From: Azorhizobium caulinodans ORS 571
GTDB taxonomy: Bacteria; Pseudomonadota; Alphaproteobacteria; Rhizobiales; Xanthobacteraceae
Assembly (NCBI RefSeq): GCF_000010525.1
Contig: NC_009937.1
Coordinates: 4,283,501 to 4,347,500, forward strand
Length of the DNA: 64,000 nt
Direction: 5' to 3'
A program made the position numbers and the translations under genes. Below the pieces are notes generated by a model, which saw nothing but the letters and a program-made list of their open reading frames with translations, was not told the origin of the DNA and ran no database searches. Numbering within the stretch: position 1 is the stretch's first letter; each line of letters opens with the position of its first letter. Positions 55,286 through 63,417 of this stretch are shown here, one piece after another.

Positions 55286-55654
55286 ATGGGCCTCTCGAAC
55301 CTTTTCGGCGGCAGCAGCGAGCCGGAGGCAAATGCCTCGCCCGACACGACCCAGGCGTTTCAGAACATGCTGGCGCTCCAGGGCGCCGCCGGAGACAACC
55401 CGACCGTCCAGGAACTCGCCGGCGCCGCCATGGGCCAGGTGGTGGCCATGATGGGCGAGGACGCCCGCACCTACATGCAGGGCATGGAGCAGATCTATCT
55501 CGCTGCGAGCGGCAAGGCGCTGGCGCTGATCGCCAATCCGCCCACGAAACAGCAGGGCATTGACCTCCTGACCAATGTCGGCGTCTCGCAGACGCAGACC
55601 CTGACCTTCATGACCGGCGCGGCGACGGTGGCCGCCGCCTTCTCCAAGATCTGA
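55286..55654 (+). CDS. R-body locus protein of unknown function, 122 residues
   Basis: Encoded between reb genes on the same strand. After a flexible start (GLSNLFGGSSEPEANASPD) it is mostly helical: QAFQNMLALQGAAGDNP, VQELAGAAMGQVVAMMGEDARTY, and a repeated pattern of Ala, Met and Gln. It ends with TLTFMTGAATVAAAFSKI. There is no signal peptide or recognised domain. Its amphipathic Ala/Met-rich helices could join or nucleate the R-body polymer; this is inference. The next gene begins 10 bases after its stop. Confidence 0.78.
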   Translation: MGLSNLFGGSSEPEANASPDTTQAFQNMLALQGAAGDNPTVQELAGAAMGQVVAMMGEDARTYMQGMEQIYLAASGKALALIANPPTKQQGIDLLTNVGVSQTQTLTFMTGAATVAAAFSKI

Positions 55655-55664
55655 GGAGGCAAGC

Positions 55665-56045
55665 GTGGCCACTCCAGCGGGAAAACGCCCGCCGCGCCGG
55701 CGACGGCCGGCCCAGACACCAGTTCCGGAAGTCCCGGAGCCCGGCCCGGTGGATGCGGCGAGCATCGAGAAGGCCGTCACCGACAACATCATGACGGCGC
55801 TACGCCCCTTGATCCACGAACTGACCAAGGTGGTGAACAAGGCGAAAACCGAAAGCCCCGTACCGCCGCACGAGACGCCGGCCGCCCAACTCGAAGCCAA
55901 TACGGGCGAGACGCTCGAGTTCACCAAGTCGTTGCTGGCCGACAAGATGCAGCAGATTCAGGAACTTCAGCAGCTTGTCACCGCCCGCATGCATCAGCGC
56001 CGGGCCCGGAGCCTGCGCCGCTTTCCGAAGTCGAAACTGAGCTAA
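55665..56045 (+). CDS. R-body locus protein of unknown function, 126 residues, GTG start
   Basis: It begins with GTG, ten bases after the previous stop and just past a ribosome site (GAGGAGG). The N terminus is basic and Pro/Arg-rich (GKRPPRRRRPAQ). The middle and C-terminal parts are helical and charged, with a likely coiled coil (SLLADKMQQIQELQQLVTAR), and the end is basic again (RARSLRRFPKSKLS). No family is recognised. Basic ends on a coiled-coil rod suggest a nucleic-acid or protein adaptor in R-body assembly. Confidence 0.7.
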   Translation: MATPAGKRPPRRRRPAQTPVPEVPEPGPVDAASIEKAVTDNIMTALRPLIHELTKVVNKAKTESPVPPHETPAAQLEANTGETLEFTKSLLADKMQQIQELQQLVTARMHQRRARSLRRFPKSKLS

Positions 56046-56133
56046 CGCCGCCAGGCGGCCCCGAGCTTCCGCGGACAGTTTCGGTCCGCTGAAGATGAGC
56101 AAGGACCTAACCGAAGAAACGAGGAGACAAGAC

Positions 56134-56409
56134 ATGACCAATACCGTCTCGCCGCAGATCACCGACGCGGTCACGCAGGTCAACGTGAAGGTGGTCGCCG
56201 AAGCCCCCGCCGTCGCCATCGGCTCGCTCTACCAGACGGCGTCTCACTCCACCGGCCTGATGTTCGAGAACGCGGTCACCGCCCAGAATAACCAGAACAT
56301 CCTGGCGCAGGCGGCGACCACGCAGGGCGTCATGCAGATCTACAGCATCGACACCATCTCGGATGCCATCGCGGTGGTGCAGATGCTCCAGGGCAACGCC
56401 AACACCTGA
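56134..56409 (+). CDS. RebB-family R-body protein, long type (second copy)
   Basis: A 91-residue near-duplicate of the protein at 54517 (82 of 91 residues identical by eye). All core segments are shared. The ATG at 56134 is preceded by GAGGAGA. The changes are mostly conservative. Retention of two almost equal subunits suggests dosage or a recent duplication or conversion. Confidence 0.92.
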   Translation: MTNTVSPQITDAVTQVNVKVVAEAPAVAIGSLYQTASHSTGLMFENAVTAQNNQNILAQAATTQGVMQIYSIDTISDAIAVVQMLQGNANT

Positions 56410-56512
56410 CACGCAACGGGCGGGGCCCGCACCGGCCGCGAGCCCCGCCTCTTTCAGCTTCAGCAGGTGATTTCAAACGGTGCCCATCCGGGCCGCATTT
56501 CGGGAGAGAGCC

Positions 56513-58306
56513 ATGGCCATCGAAGATAAGGGCTTCATCGGCGCCTGCATCCATTGCACCTACGAGGACAGCGTCCACAAGGCGGAGGACATCTACATCG
56601 GCTTCTCCAACGGCGCGTTCGATACCAAGAAGCCCGCCCCCTATGGCGTCTTCCCGAACCTGATGATGGCGCTCCTCATCCTGATCAAAAACAAGCTCCA
56701 GTACGAATCGCGCGCAAAAAATGTCATCACAGGCCGGGCCGTGAAGGACTTCACTCTCAAGAACCTCATCATCAACGATGATTACGTAAATTATAAGAAC
56801 TATATTTCATATTCAACATTGCCATTCGTTTATCTCTGCGACAACAATCTGGGCGTCCAGAACGGAAAATATATCAGCATCCAGGACTACCGCACGCTAT
56901 TGCCGACGAAGGCAAACTCCGTGGGCCTCGACCGCGCCTCCGGCACGTTCTTCATCTACGAGAACAAGGGCACGCCGGTGATCCGAGATGGCACGCTGAA
57001 ATTCATCGACTTATCCGTATGGAACGGCGAGCGCGACGAGCCGAAGAACGCAATCGCCACCCCCATACTCCAGTCCCTGAATGCGGACTTCACCTCCGAC
57101 GACAAGGGCGCGCCGCTGCTGAACCAGCTTTATGTCTATGCCGAGGGTCTCACCTGCCCCATGACCCACGGCGATGCCTTCGCTGAAGTGCTGAGCGGCA
57201 TCGTCAATCGCTGGAACGAATATCGCGACGACCAGAAGGACAAGGCGCCCTTCAACATCGGCTCCGGCCTCTTCCTGCGCCTGCCGCCGGCGGCGGAGAC
57301 GGTCTTCGCGTCCAACGACCGATCCGCGCGCGTCATTTTGTCCCCGAACAACAAGAACAAGAACCGCGCCTCCCATGCGGAGGTGAAGGTGCCGCTGTTG
57401 CTCAATTTCCTGTCTTATTGCGGCTTCGGCGGCGGCGGCAAGGAGGACGGAAATGCCGTTTGGATCGCGGGCTACAACAAGGACAAGGTGAACAATGCCG
57501 TCAAGATATTGACGCAGCACGTCAGGGATGGCGGCCACCTGTTCATGTTCTCGTCCCTCCTGCCCTGTTACATGTGCGAGGGAAGCATTGATTCCACGAT
57601 CAGCGGCGACGGTGAGCTCTACAAGGAAATCAACGGATACCCGATCAACCTCTATCCGGGCTTTCCGGAAACGAAATTCCACTACACGATCGATATCACT
57701 TACTATTACGACATTGATGATACCATCAATTACCGTCGGCTCTACGCCAACCAGAAGACCAATTCCAGCCGTTACCAGGGCATCCAGATGCAGATTGTGG
57801 AAGTGCCCTATAGCGCCTATATCCCTGCCACGGGTCGCGTGATCTCCCGCGCGGATGCGGATATTTCCGTTGAGCCTATGGCGGTGCCGGACGCCGGCCA
57901 GACCGCCTATGGTGTGGGTCTTCACAACCAGAAGACCATCGTGCGCTATCGGCTCGCTGCCGACTGCTTCACCAGCCGCACCATCACCAGCTACCAGATC
58001 CTGCAATCGCCCAGTCCCAGACAGGTGATGGGGGCGCCAGAGGGTTTCGGGCAGATCGGCGGGAACGACAATCCGGTGCAGCAGCGCCTCGACGCGGCCT
58101 CCCGGGCGACGGCGAGGTCCGATCAAGGCGCAGGCTCCCCCATTGGCACCGAGCCAGTCGCCTTGCCCTCCAGCGGTCCCGAGGCCCCGTCGAATGTCGC
58201 CACCGAGACGCCGACGCAGAGCGCGCCGCAGCCGGTCCGCCGCCAGATCCGCCTGCCGCTTCGGCGCGGGCATCTGCGGCCGGTCGCCGGGCCACGGCTC
58301 TCCTGA
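56513..58306 (+). CDS. large R-body locus protein with deaminase-like zinc motifs
   Basis: A 597-residue protein with no signal peptide. The N-terminal part begins GFIGACIHCTYEDSVHKAED and holds a CxxC. Residues about 285-360 carry His288-Ala-Glu290 in RASHAEVKVPLLLNFL and Pro351-Cys352-x-x-Cys355 in LFMFSSLLPCYMCEGSI. This is the HAE ... PCxxC arrangement of the cytidine deaminase superfamily, with a strand just before PCxxC as in that fold. Then comes a Tyr-rich beta segment, and the last 80 or so residues are Pro/Ser/Arg-rich. Bases 56700-56900 are noticeably AT-rich. I do not recognise the full protein; deaminase activity is a hypothesis from motifs. Confidence 0.7.
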   Translation: MAIEDKGFIGACIHCTYEDSVHKAEDIYIGFSNGAFDTKKPAPYGVFPNLMMALLILIKNKLQYESRAKNVITGRAVKDFTLKNLIINDDYVNYKNYISYSTLPFVYLCDNNLGVQNGKYISIQDYRTLLPTKANSVGLDRASGTFFIYENKGTPVIRDGTLKFIDLSVWNGERDEPKNAIATPILQSLNADFTSDDKGAPLLNQLYVYAEGLTCPMTHGDAFAEVLSGIVNRWNEYRDDQKDKAPFNIGSGLFLRLPPAAETVFASNDRSARVILSPNNKNKNRASHAEVKVPLLLNFLSYCGFGGGGKEDGNAVWIAGYNKDKVNNAVKILTQHVRDGGHLFMFSSLLPCYMCEGSIDSTISGDGELYKEINGYPINLYPGFPETKFHYTIDITYYYDIDDTINYRRLYANQKTNSSRYQGIQMQIVEVPYSAYIPATGRVISRADADISVEPMAVPDAGQTAYGVGLHNQKTIVRYRLAADCFTSRTITSYQILQSPSPRQVMGAPEGFGQIGGNDNPVQQRLDAASRATARSDQGAGSPIGTEPVALPSSGPEAPSNVATETPTQSAPQPVRRQIRLPLRRGHLRPVAGPRLS

Positions 58307-58331
58307 CCCGCGCCCACCGCCGGAGAGCGCC

Positions 58332-59093
58332 ATGGACCCCGCACCCCTCCCCCTCAAGGCCCCCTTGCCCCCTCCCGCCGGCCGGAGCGTCCAAGCGGCA
58401 CGCATGCCGGCGAAGGCGGAGGTGCCGCCCGTCGTGGCCCGCTCGTGCCTGTTCCAGGGGCTCACGGGCGATGAGGTCGCCCGCATCTTCGCGCGTGCCC
58501 ATCCGCGCAGCTTCACGCGCGACGAACCCGTGATCACCGATGGCGACCTGCCCGAGCGGCTCTATTTCGTCACCGAGGGCAGCTTCATCTGTCGCAAGAC
58601 CTCTCCGGCCGGACTGGTCTTCACCCTGGGCCAGCTTCATCCTGGCAGCTTCTTTGGGGAAAGCGGCGTGATCGGCGGCCGCCGGAGCGACATGGACGTC
58701 ACGGCCACGGGGGAAGCTGCGGCGCTCGGGGTCCCCGCCTCGGACTTTCGCCATGCACTGGAGCGCCATCCCTCCATCAGCCGCCACCTGGTCGATGAAA
58801 TGGCGGCCCGCATCGCCGCACTCACCCTGCTGAGTTTCGAAGTCGCCACGCTGAAGCTGGATGCCCGCCTGAGCCGCGCCATCGCAAAGCTTGCGCGCGA
58901 GCGCGATCAGTTCCGCGACGGGGGACTGATCCGCCCCGCGCCGACCCATGCGGAACTGGCGGCCATGCTCGGCACCACGCGGGAAGTGGTCTCCCGCTCC
59001 ATGACCGCCCTCTCCCGCCAGGGCCTCATCGAGACGCGCCGGCAGGAAATCCTGATCCGCCGGGCCCTTGGCCTGCAGAACTTCGAACGGTGA
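58332..59093 (+). CDS. CRP/FNR family transcriptional regulator of the R-body locus
   Basis: A 253-residue regulator that starts 26 bases after the large gene, with GGAGAG before its ATG. The cyclic-nucleotide-binding-like domain spans about 38-150 (SCLFQGLTGDEVARIFARAHPRSF and GSFFGESGVIGG). The long helix follows, then the winged HTH THAELAAMLGTTREVVSRSMTALSRQGLIE (about 200-230). The four-cysteine FNR iron-sulfur site is absent. The N terminus is Pro-rich. It is probably the local regulator of the reb genes; the ligand is unknown. Confidence 0.88.
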   Translation: MDPAPLPLKAPLPPPAGRSVQAARMPAKAEVPPVVARSCLFQGLTGDEVARIFARAHPRSFTRDEPVITDGDLPERLYFVTEGSFICRKTSPAGLVFTLGQLHPGSFFGESGVIGGRRSDMDVTATGEAAALGVPASDFRHALERHPSISRHLVDEMAARIAALTLLSFEVATLKLDARLSRAIAKLARERDQFRDGGLIRPAPTHAELAAMLGTTREVVSRSMTALSRQGLIETRRQEILIRRALGLQNFER

Positions 59094-59162
59094 CGGGGAA
59101 GAGGAAGAAGGAGGCGACCATCCCTGAAAAACCAGCGCGCGGGACGGCGCTGTCGGGATGGC

Positions 59163-59936
59163 TCAGCGCAGCACGACGATAAAAAGACGGGGGAAATACA
59201 GCAGCACGCGGCCATCCGCACGCCGGGGATAGACGCGGGCGAGACGCTCCTCATAGGCGGCGAGAAAATCCGGACGCTCGGCAGGCGCCAGCGCATCGAG
59301 ATAGGGCTGGAGGCCGCCTCCGCCCCGCATCCACTCCATGAGCGCCGCATGATCGGCGAGCGGATGGCAATAGACCGTACGCCACATCTCCACCTTGCCG
59401 GCGATGGGGCTCAGCAGATCGTAATATTCCTCGGGGCGAAGCAGCGGAATGCGCGCGCGGGGTACCGCGCTGAGCTGCCGCGCCCAGGCGCCCTCCGCCA
59501 TCGCGCGCAGCGTCTCGTGCACCGGCTCCGACAGATTGTCGGGCAACTGGATGGCGAGAACCCCGCCGTCGCTCAGTTGCGAGACCAGACGCGGAAACAG
59601 CGTGCGATGGTCCGGCATCCAGTTCAGTACGGCATTGGCCAGTATCACGTCCGCCGGCTCCGGCAGACGGTAGGTGCGCACGTCCGCCTGGATGAAGCTC
59701 GTGTGTGGCATGCGCCGGCGGGCGGCAGCGAGCATATCGGGAGAGCTGTCGATGCCGATCACATCGGCTTCGGGATAACGGGCCGCCAGAATTTCGGTGG
59801 AATTGCCGGGCCCGCATCCCAGATCGACGACGCGGCGCGCGGCTTCCAGAGGGATCTGCGCAACAAGGTCACGGGCCGGACGGGTGCGTTCGTCCTCGAA
59901 CGTCAGATAAAGCCGCGCACTCCATTCCGCGATCAT
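59163..59936 (-). CDS. tam: trans-aconitate 2-methyltransferase
   Basis: A 257-residue SAM-dependent methyltransferase that esterifies trans-aconitate, a spontaneous inhibitor of aconitase. Seen: WSARLYLTFEDERTRPARDL at the N terminus (typical Tam), motif I VVDLGCGPGNSTE, the acidic IDSSPDMLAAAR, and ANAVLNWMPDH. The ATG at 59936 is preferred; another lies eight codons upstream. It follows ettA on the minus strand beyond a terminator and is likely its own unit. Confidence 0.9.
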   Translation of the reverse strand: MIAEWSARLYLTFEDERTRPARDLVAQIPLEAARRVVDLGCGPGNSTEILAARYPEADVIGIDSSPDMLAAARRRMPHTSFIQADVRTYRLPEPADVILANAVLNWMPDHRTLFPRLVSQLSDGGVLAIQLPDNLSEPVHETLRAMAEGAWARQLSAVPRARIPLLRPEEYYDLLSPIAGKVEMWRTVYCHPLADHAALMEWMRGGGGLQPYLDALAPAERPDFLAAYEERLARVYPRRADGRVLLYFPRLFIVVLR

Positions 59937-60009
59937 GGCCGCCCCCCCGGCTGTGGGCATGCCGACAGCACGCCGCGGACGCGCCATGCGCAGCCCTGCG
60001 GCGCCTGCG

Positions 60010-60040
60010 AAAACGCCCGCCGGGGAGTATCCGGCGGGCG
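60010..60040 (-). terminator. Rho-independent terminator of ettA
   Basis: Read on the minus strand, CGCCCGCCGG and CCGGCGGGCG form a perfect 10-bp stem with a seven-base loop, followed by TTTTC. It lies a few bases past the ettA stop. Confidence 0.88.
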
Positions 60041-60045
60041 CTGCA

Positions 60046-61701
60046 TCAACGCGAGAATTTTTTGTACTGAATCCGCTTCGGAATCGTTGAATCGATACCA
60101 AGACGGCGCTTTTTGTCTTCTTCGTAATCGGCGAAGTTGCCTTCAAACCATTCCACATGGCTGTCGCCCTCGAAGGCGAGCATGTGGGTGGCGATGCGGT
60201 CCAGGAAGAAGCGGTCATGCGAGATGATGACGGCGCAGCCGGCATAATCTTCCAGCGCCTCTTCCAGCGCACGCAGGGTGTCCACGTCGAGGTCGTTGGT
60301 GGGTTCGTCGAGCAGCAGGACGTTGCCGCCGCGCTGGAGCGTCTTGGCGAGATGCACGCGGTTGCGCTCACCGCCAGAGAGCATCCCCACCTTCTTCTGC
60401 TGGTCGCCGCCCTTGAAGTTGAAGGCCGCGCAGTAGGCGCGCGAGGGGATTTCCCGCTTGCCCACATAGATCACGTCGAGGCCACCGGAGATTTCCTCCC
60501 AGACGGTCTTCTTGTCATCGAGCGCGTCGCGGCTCTGGTCCACATAGGCCAGCTTCACGGAATCGCCGATGGTGATGGAGCCGCTGTCCGGCGTCTCCTG
60601 GCCGGTGATCATGCGGAACAGCGTGGACTTACCCGCGCCGTTCGGGCCGATCACGCCCACGATGCCGCCGGGCGGCAGCTTGAAGGAGAGATCGTCGATC
60701 AAGAGACGGTCGCCGAAGCCCTTGGTGAGATTCTCGAAGGCGATGACGTTCTGGCCGAGGCGTTCGGCCACGGGGATGACGATCTGCGTCGCGCTGGGGG
60801 CGCGCTCGGACGCCTTCTGCACCAGTTCGTCATAACGCTGGATACGGGCCTTGTTCTTGGCCTGACGCGCCTTGGGCGAGGCGGAAATCCATTCCTGCTC
60901 GCGGGCAAGGGCGCGCTGGCGGGCTTCCTCTTCGCGATTCTCCTGCTGGAGGCGCTTCTGCTTCTGGCCGAGCCAGGAGGTGTAATTGCCCTCGTAAGGA
61001 ATGCCACGGCCGCGATCGAGCTCCAGGATCCAGCCCGTCACATTGTCGAGGAAGTAGCGATCGTGGGTGACGATCAGGATCGCGCCCGGATAGGTCCGCA
61101 GATGGCCTTCGAGCCAGGCGGTTGTCTCCGCGTCCAGATGGTTGGTGGGCTCGTCGAGCAGCAGCAGTTCCGGCTGCTCCAGCAGCAGGCGGCAGAGCGC
61201 CACGCGGCGCCGCTCGCCGCCCGAGAGCTTGGAGACGTCCGCATCGTCCGAGGGGCAGCGCAGGGCGTCCATGGCCTGGTCCACCTTGCTGTCGAGATCC
61301 CACAGGCCCTGCGCCTCGATCTCGTCCTGGAGGCGGGTCATTTCGTCCGCCGTCTCCTCGGAATAGTTCATGGCCAGCTCGTTGTAGCGATCGAGGATCG
61401 CCTTCTGCTTGGCCACGCCGTCCATCACGTTCTCGCGCACGGACTTGGTGGGGTCGAGCTGCGGCTCCTGCGCGAGATAGCCCACGCGCACGCCTTCCGC
61501 CGGGCGGGCCTCGCCGGTGAAGTCCTTGTCCATGCCGGCCATGATGCGCAGCAGGGTGGACTTACCGGCGCCGTTGTTGCCGAGCACGCCGATCTTGGCA
61601 TCCGGGTAGAAGGAGAGGTGCACGTTCTCGAGCACCTTCTTGCCGCCGGGATAGGCCTTGGTGAGGCCGTGCATATGGTAAGCGTATTGATAGGAGGCCA
61701 T
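60046..61701 (-). CDS. ettA: energy-dependent translational throttle protein EttA (ABC-F)
   Basis: A 551-residue ABC-F ATPase that binds the ribosomal E site and gates elongation according to ATP/ADP. It begins [24 protein letters not shown]. Domain 1 has [24 protein letters not shown] and [13 protein letters not shown]; the EttA arm region follows ([19 protein letters not shown]). Domain 2 has [24 protein letters not shown] and [26 protein letters not shown] and the [20 protein letters not shown] segment are specific to EttA. The length fits the family (about 555). Confidence 0.97.
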   Translation of the reverse strand: MASYQYAYHMHGLTKAYPGGKKVLENVHLSFYPDAKIGVLGNNGAGKSTLLRIMAGMDKDFTGEARPAEGVRVGYLAQEPQLDPTKSVRENVMDGVAKQKAILDRYNELAMNYSEETADEMTRLQDEIEAQGLWDLDSKVDQAMDALRCPSDDADVSKLSGGERRRVALCRLLLEQPELLLLDEPTNHLDAETTAWLEGHLRTYPGAILIVTHDRYFLDNVTGWILELDRGRGIPYEGNYTSWLGQKQKRLQQENREEEARQRALAREQEWISASPKARQAKNKARIQRYDELVQKASERAPSATQIVIPVAERLGQNVIAFENLTKGFGDRLLIDDLSFKLPPGGIVGVIGPNGAGKSTLFRMITGQETPDSGSITIGDSVKLAYVDQSRDALDDKKTVWEEISGGLDVIYVGKREIPSRAYCAAFNFKGGDQQKKVGMLSGGERNRVHLAKTLQRGGNVLLLDEPTNDLDVDTLRALEEALEDYAGCAVIISHDRFFLDRIATHMLAFEGDSHVEWFEGNFADYEEDKKRRLGIDSTIPKRIQYKKFSR

Positions 61702-61808
61702 GCGCCACCGGCTCCACAAATGGGGCTGTGTTGGTTTGGGGCCGTTCTAGCCGTCCGGCGCGCGGGCGGCAAGCAAGCGGCGCGTTCCGCCGCGCACCGG
61801 AGGACACC

Positions 61809-62339
61809 ATGGGCGACGACAGCCATCATCACGACCACTCCCATGCCCATCCCCATGACCACACGCACGCGGCACCGGCCGCCGGCAGCGTGGACTGGCG
61901 GGAGCATGGGGTGAAGGTGGTTCCGGGCGACGAGCTCGATCCCAACACCGCGCAGACGCCGGGCATGAACCGCGCCACCGCCATCAATCGCGCCCGCGCC
62001 GGTGCCGAGAAGCTGTGGGCCGGCACGGTTCATATCCATCCCGACGCCAAGACGGGCGCGCACCACCATGGCGACCTCGAAAGCGTGATCTTCGTCGTGA
62101 AGGGCCGCGCCCGCATGCGCTGGGGCGACAATCTGGAATTCACCGCCGAGGCTGGACCGGGCGATTTCATCTACGTGCCGCCCTATGTGCCGCATCAGGA
62201 GATCAACGCCTCGCCGGATGAGGTGCTGGAATGCGTGCTGGTGCGCTCCGGCCAGGACCCGGTGGTGGTCAATCTCGACATTGAGCCGGTGGAAAAGCCC
62301 ACAACAGTGAAGTGGATCGATCCCATCCACCGCACCTGA
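61809..62339 (+). CDS. cupin domain protein with His-rich N terminus
   Basis: A 176-residue protein. Residues 5-20 are a His/Asp metal-binding-like run (HHHDHSHAHPHDHTHA). The cupin barrel covers about 60-150, with metal ligands in HIHPDAKTGAHHHGDLES and PPYVPHQEIN. A single-barrel cupin of this type often binds a metal and has no fixed reaction. GGAGGAC precedes the ATG. It is divergent from ettA, sharing a promoter region of about 100 bases. Confidence 0.85.
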   Translation: MGDDSHHHDHSHAHPHDHTHAAPAAGSVDWREHGVKVVPGDELDPNTAQTPGMNRATAINRARAGAEKLWAGTVHIHPDAKTGAHHHGDLESVIFVVKGRARMRWGDNLEFTAEAGPGDFIYVPPYVPHQEINASPDEVLECVLVRSGQDPVVVNLDIEPVEKPTTVKWIDPIHRT

Positions 62340-62560
62340 CCTCGCCGCGGAGCGCCAGCGCAACGCCGGTGCGGTGAAAAATCCGCATCGGCGGCGCTCG
62401 GGCCGGGTGGGCAGCCATCTGTCCACAGCGAGAAGTGTTGCCCGGCAAAGGATTTGAGATTTTTCCGCAGGGCGCATGCGGAAGCGTGTTGCAATCCCCC
62501 GAGGGTTTTGGCAAAAGGTCGCCACTGGCCGCCGACGAAACGCGGCGCCGCCAGATGGAT

Positions 62561-62635
62561 GCGGGTGTAGCTCAGGGGTAGAGCACAACCTTGCCAAGGT
62601 TGGGGTCGAGGGTTCGAATCCCTTCGCCCGCTCCA
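62561..62635 (+). tRNA. tRNA-Gly (anticodon GCC)
   Basis: The 75-base gene folds into a normal cloverleaf. The acceptor stem GCGGGTG pairs with CGCCCGC, the anticodon arm is CAACC-TTGCCAA-GGTTG with anticodon GCC, and the T arm contains GGTTCGAATCC. The terminal CCA is encoded. The flank on the left is GC-rich chromosome; on the right it becomes AT-richer with IS remnants and nodD. This fits the reported use of a tRNA-Gly gene as the integration site of the A. caulinodans symbiosis island. Confidence 0.97.
62611..62635 (+). other. candidate attachment site core (3' end of tRNA-Gly)
   Basis: The 3' end of the tRNA gene, from the T loop to CCA, is the usual crossover core for tyrosine integrases. 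The element must carry a copy of these bases at its far end, which lies outside the window. Supported by the island-type sequence starting directly after the gene; no integrase gene is seen in the window. Confidence 0.6.
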
Positions 62636-62964
62636 TTTTTAGCGAGACAAGCCAGGCACATAGAAGAAAATTTTAATGGGTTTTTGTGCTTCCATTTTTT
62701 TGTCCGCTCATTTTGGAAGCGGAAAGGAAGCAGCGTATTGAAAGTCGGCGGCCATCCTTAGGCAAGTGGTGGCCTTGTTCTGCGCGGCGAGCGGAACCCA
62801 CTCTGGACCTACACCTGATTAGCAGTTCAGATTGCGTCTGATACATTGTGGGCCGGTGGGCAGCATTTGATGCTTGCGGAGCCGACGGAACGACAACGAC
62901 CTCTTCGTAGCCCGGTACTTACGTACAGAGCGCATCGGCTCCACGTCGTGGTGCTGGCGCCAGC
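62636..62964. other. island-side stretch without a gene
   Basis: About 330 bases between the tRNA and the first IS fragment. The first 70 bases are AT-rich with T and A runs (TTTTAATGGGTTTTTGTG), suited to integrase or excisionase arm sites. The rest shows no credible reading frame. Confidence 0.5.
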
Positions 62965-63122
62965 CCGTCGGTGATTATCCACGCCTCGGCTAGGCTTAAG
63001 AAGATCTCTTCGTCGAGCGGCTCATCCCAGAGCTTGGAGTTGAAGCTCTCGCAATGGCCGCTCTTCCACGGCGAGCCGGTCTCGCTGAAGGCTATACCGA
63101 GCCCGACGGCCGCGATCCAGTC
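62965..63122 (-). pseudogene. IS3-family transposase OrfB C-terminal remnant
   Basis: Read on the minus strand, the translation runs DWIAAVGLGIAFSETGSPW and then KSGHCESFNSKLWDEPLDEE. This is the DDE-domain end of IS3-type OrfB, including the catalytic glutamate in GHCESFN. No start or upstream catalytic part is present; the fragment is joined to an IS30 remnant on its right. Non-functional. Confidence 0.8.
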
Positions 63123-63417
63123 AGCGTACCGCCGTGGGTGGCGGCGTTGCGCCGTAGCTCGCGGGAGATCGTCGAGGCGGAGCGACCAATGCGGCGCCCG
63201 ACCTCCTGCATGGAATGACCTTGCACACGCAGAAGCGCGATCTCCTCACACTTGAAAGCGGCGCGGCTGTGGGTCTGAACTTCACTGGCGGCATACCACC
63301 CCCCCCCCCCCGAAACCAACAGGCTCCGATAGACTGCGACACGCCAGCCTCCAGCGCAGCATTCCAGTTGGTCATCCCCTTCGCGAGGCCGGACCAGAAC
63401 CGCTGCTCCGCCTAGGC
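63120..63417 (-). pseudogene. IS30-family transposase N-terminal remnant, interrupted by a G run
   Basis: Minus-strand translation gives EQRFWSGLAKGMTNWNAALE and AGVSQSIGACWFR. Then, after a run of G at about 63299-63312 and a change of frame, it gives KCEEIALLRVQGHSMQEVG and STISRELRRNAATHGG. This is the N-terminal HTH region of IS30 transposases, where WFREAGGMPP would be expected. The G run replaces the E-A codons and shifts the frame. The catalytic domain is missing. Confidence 0.75.
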
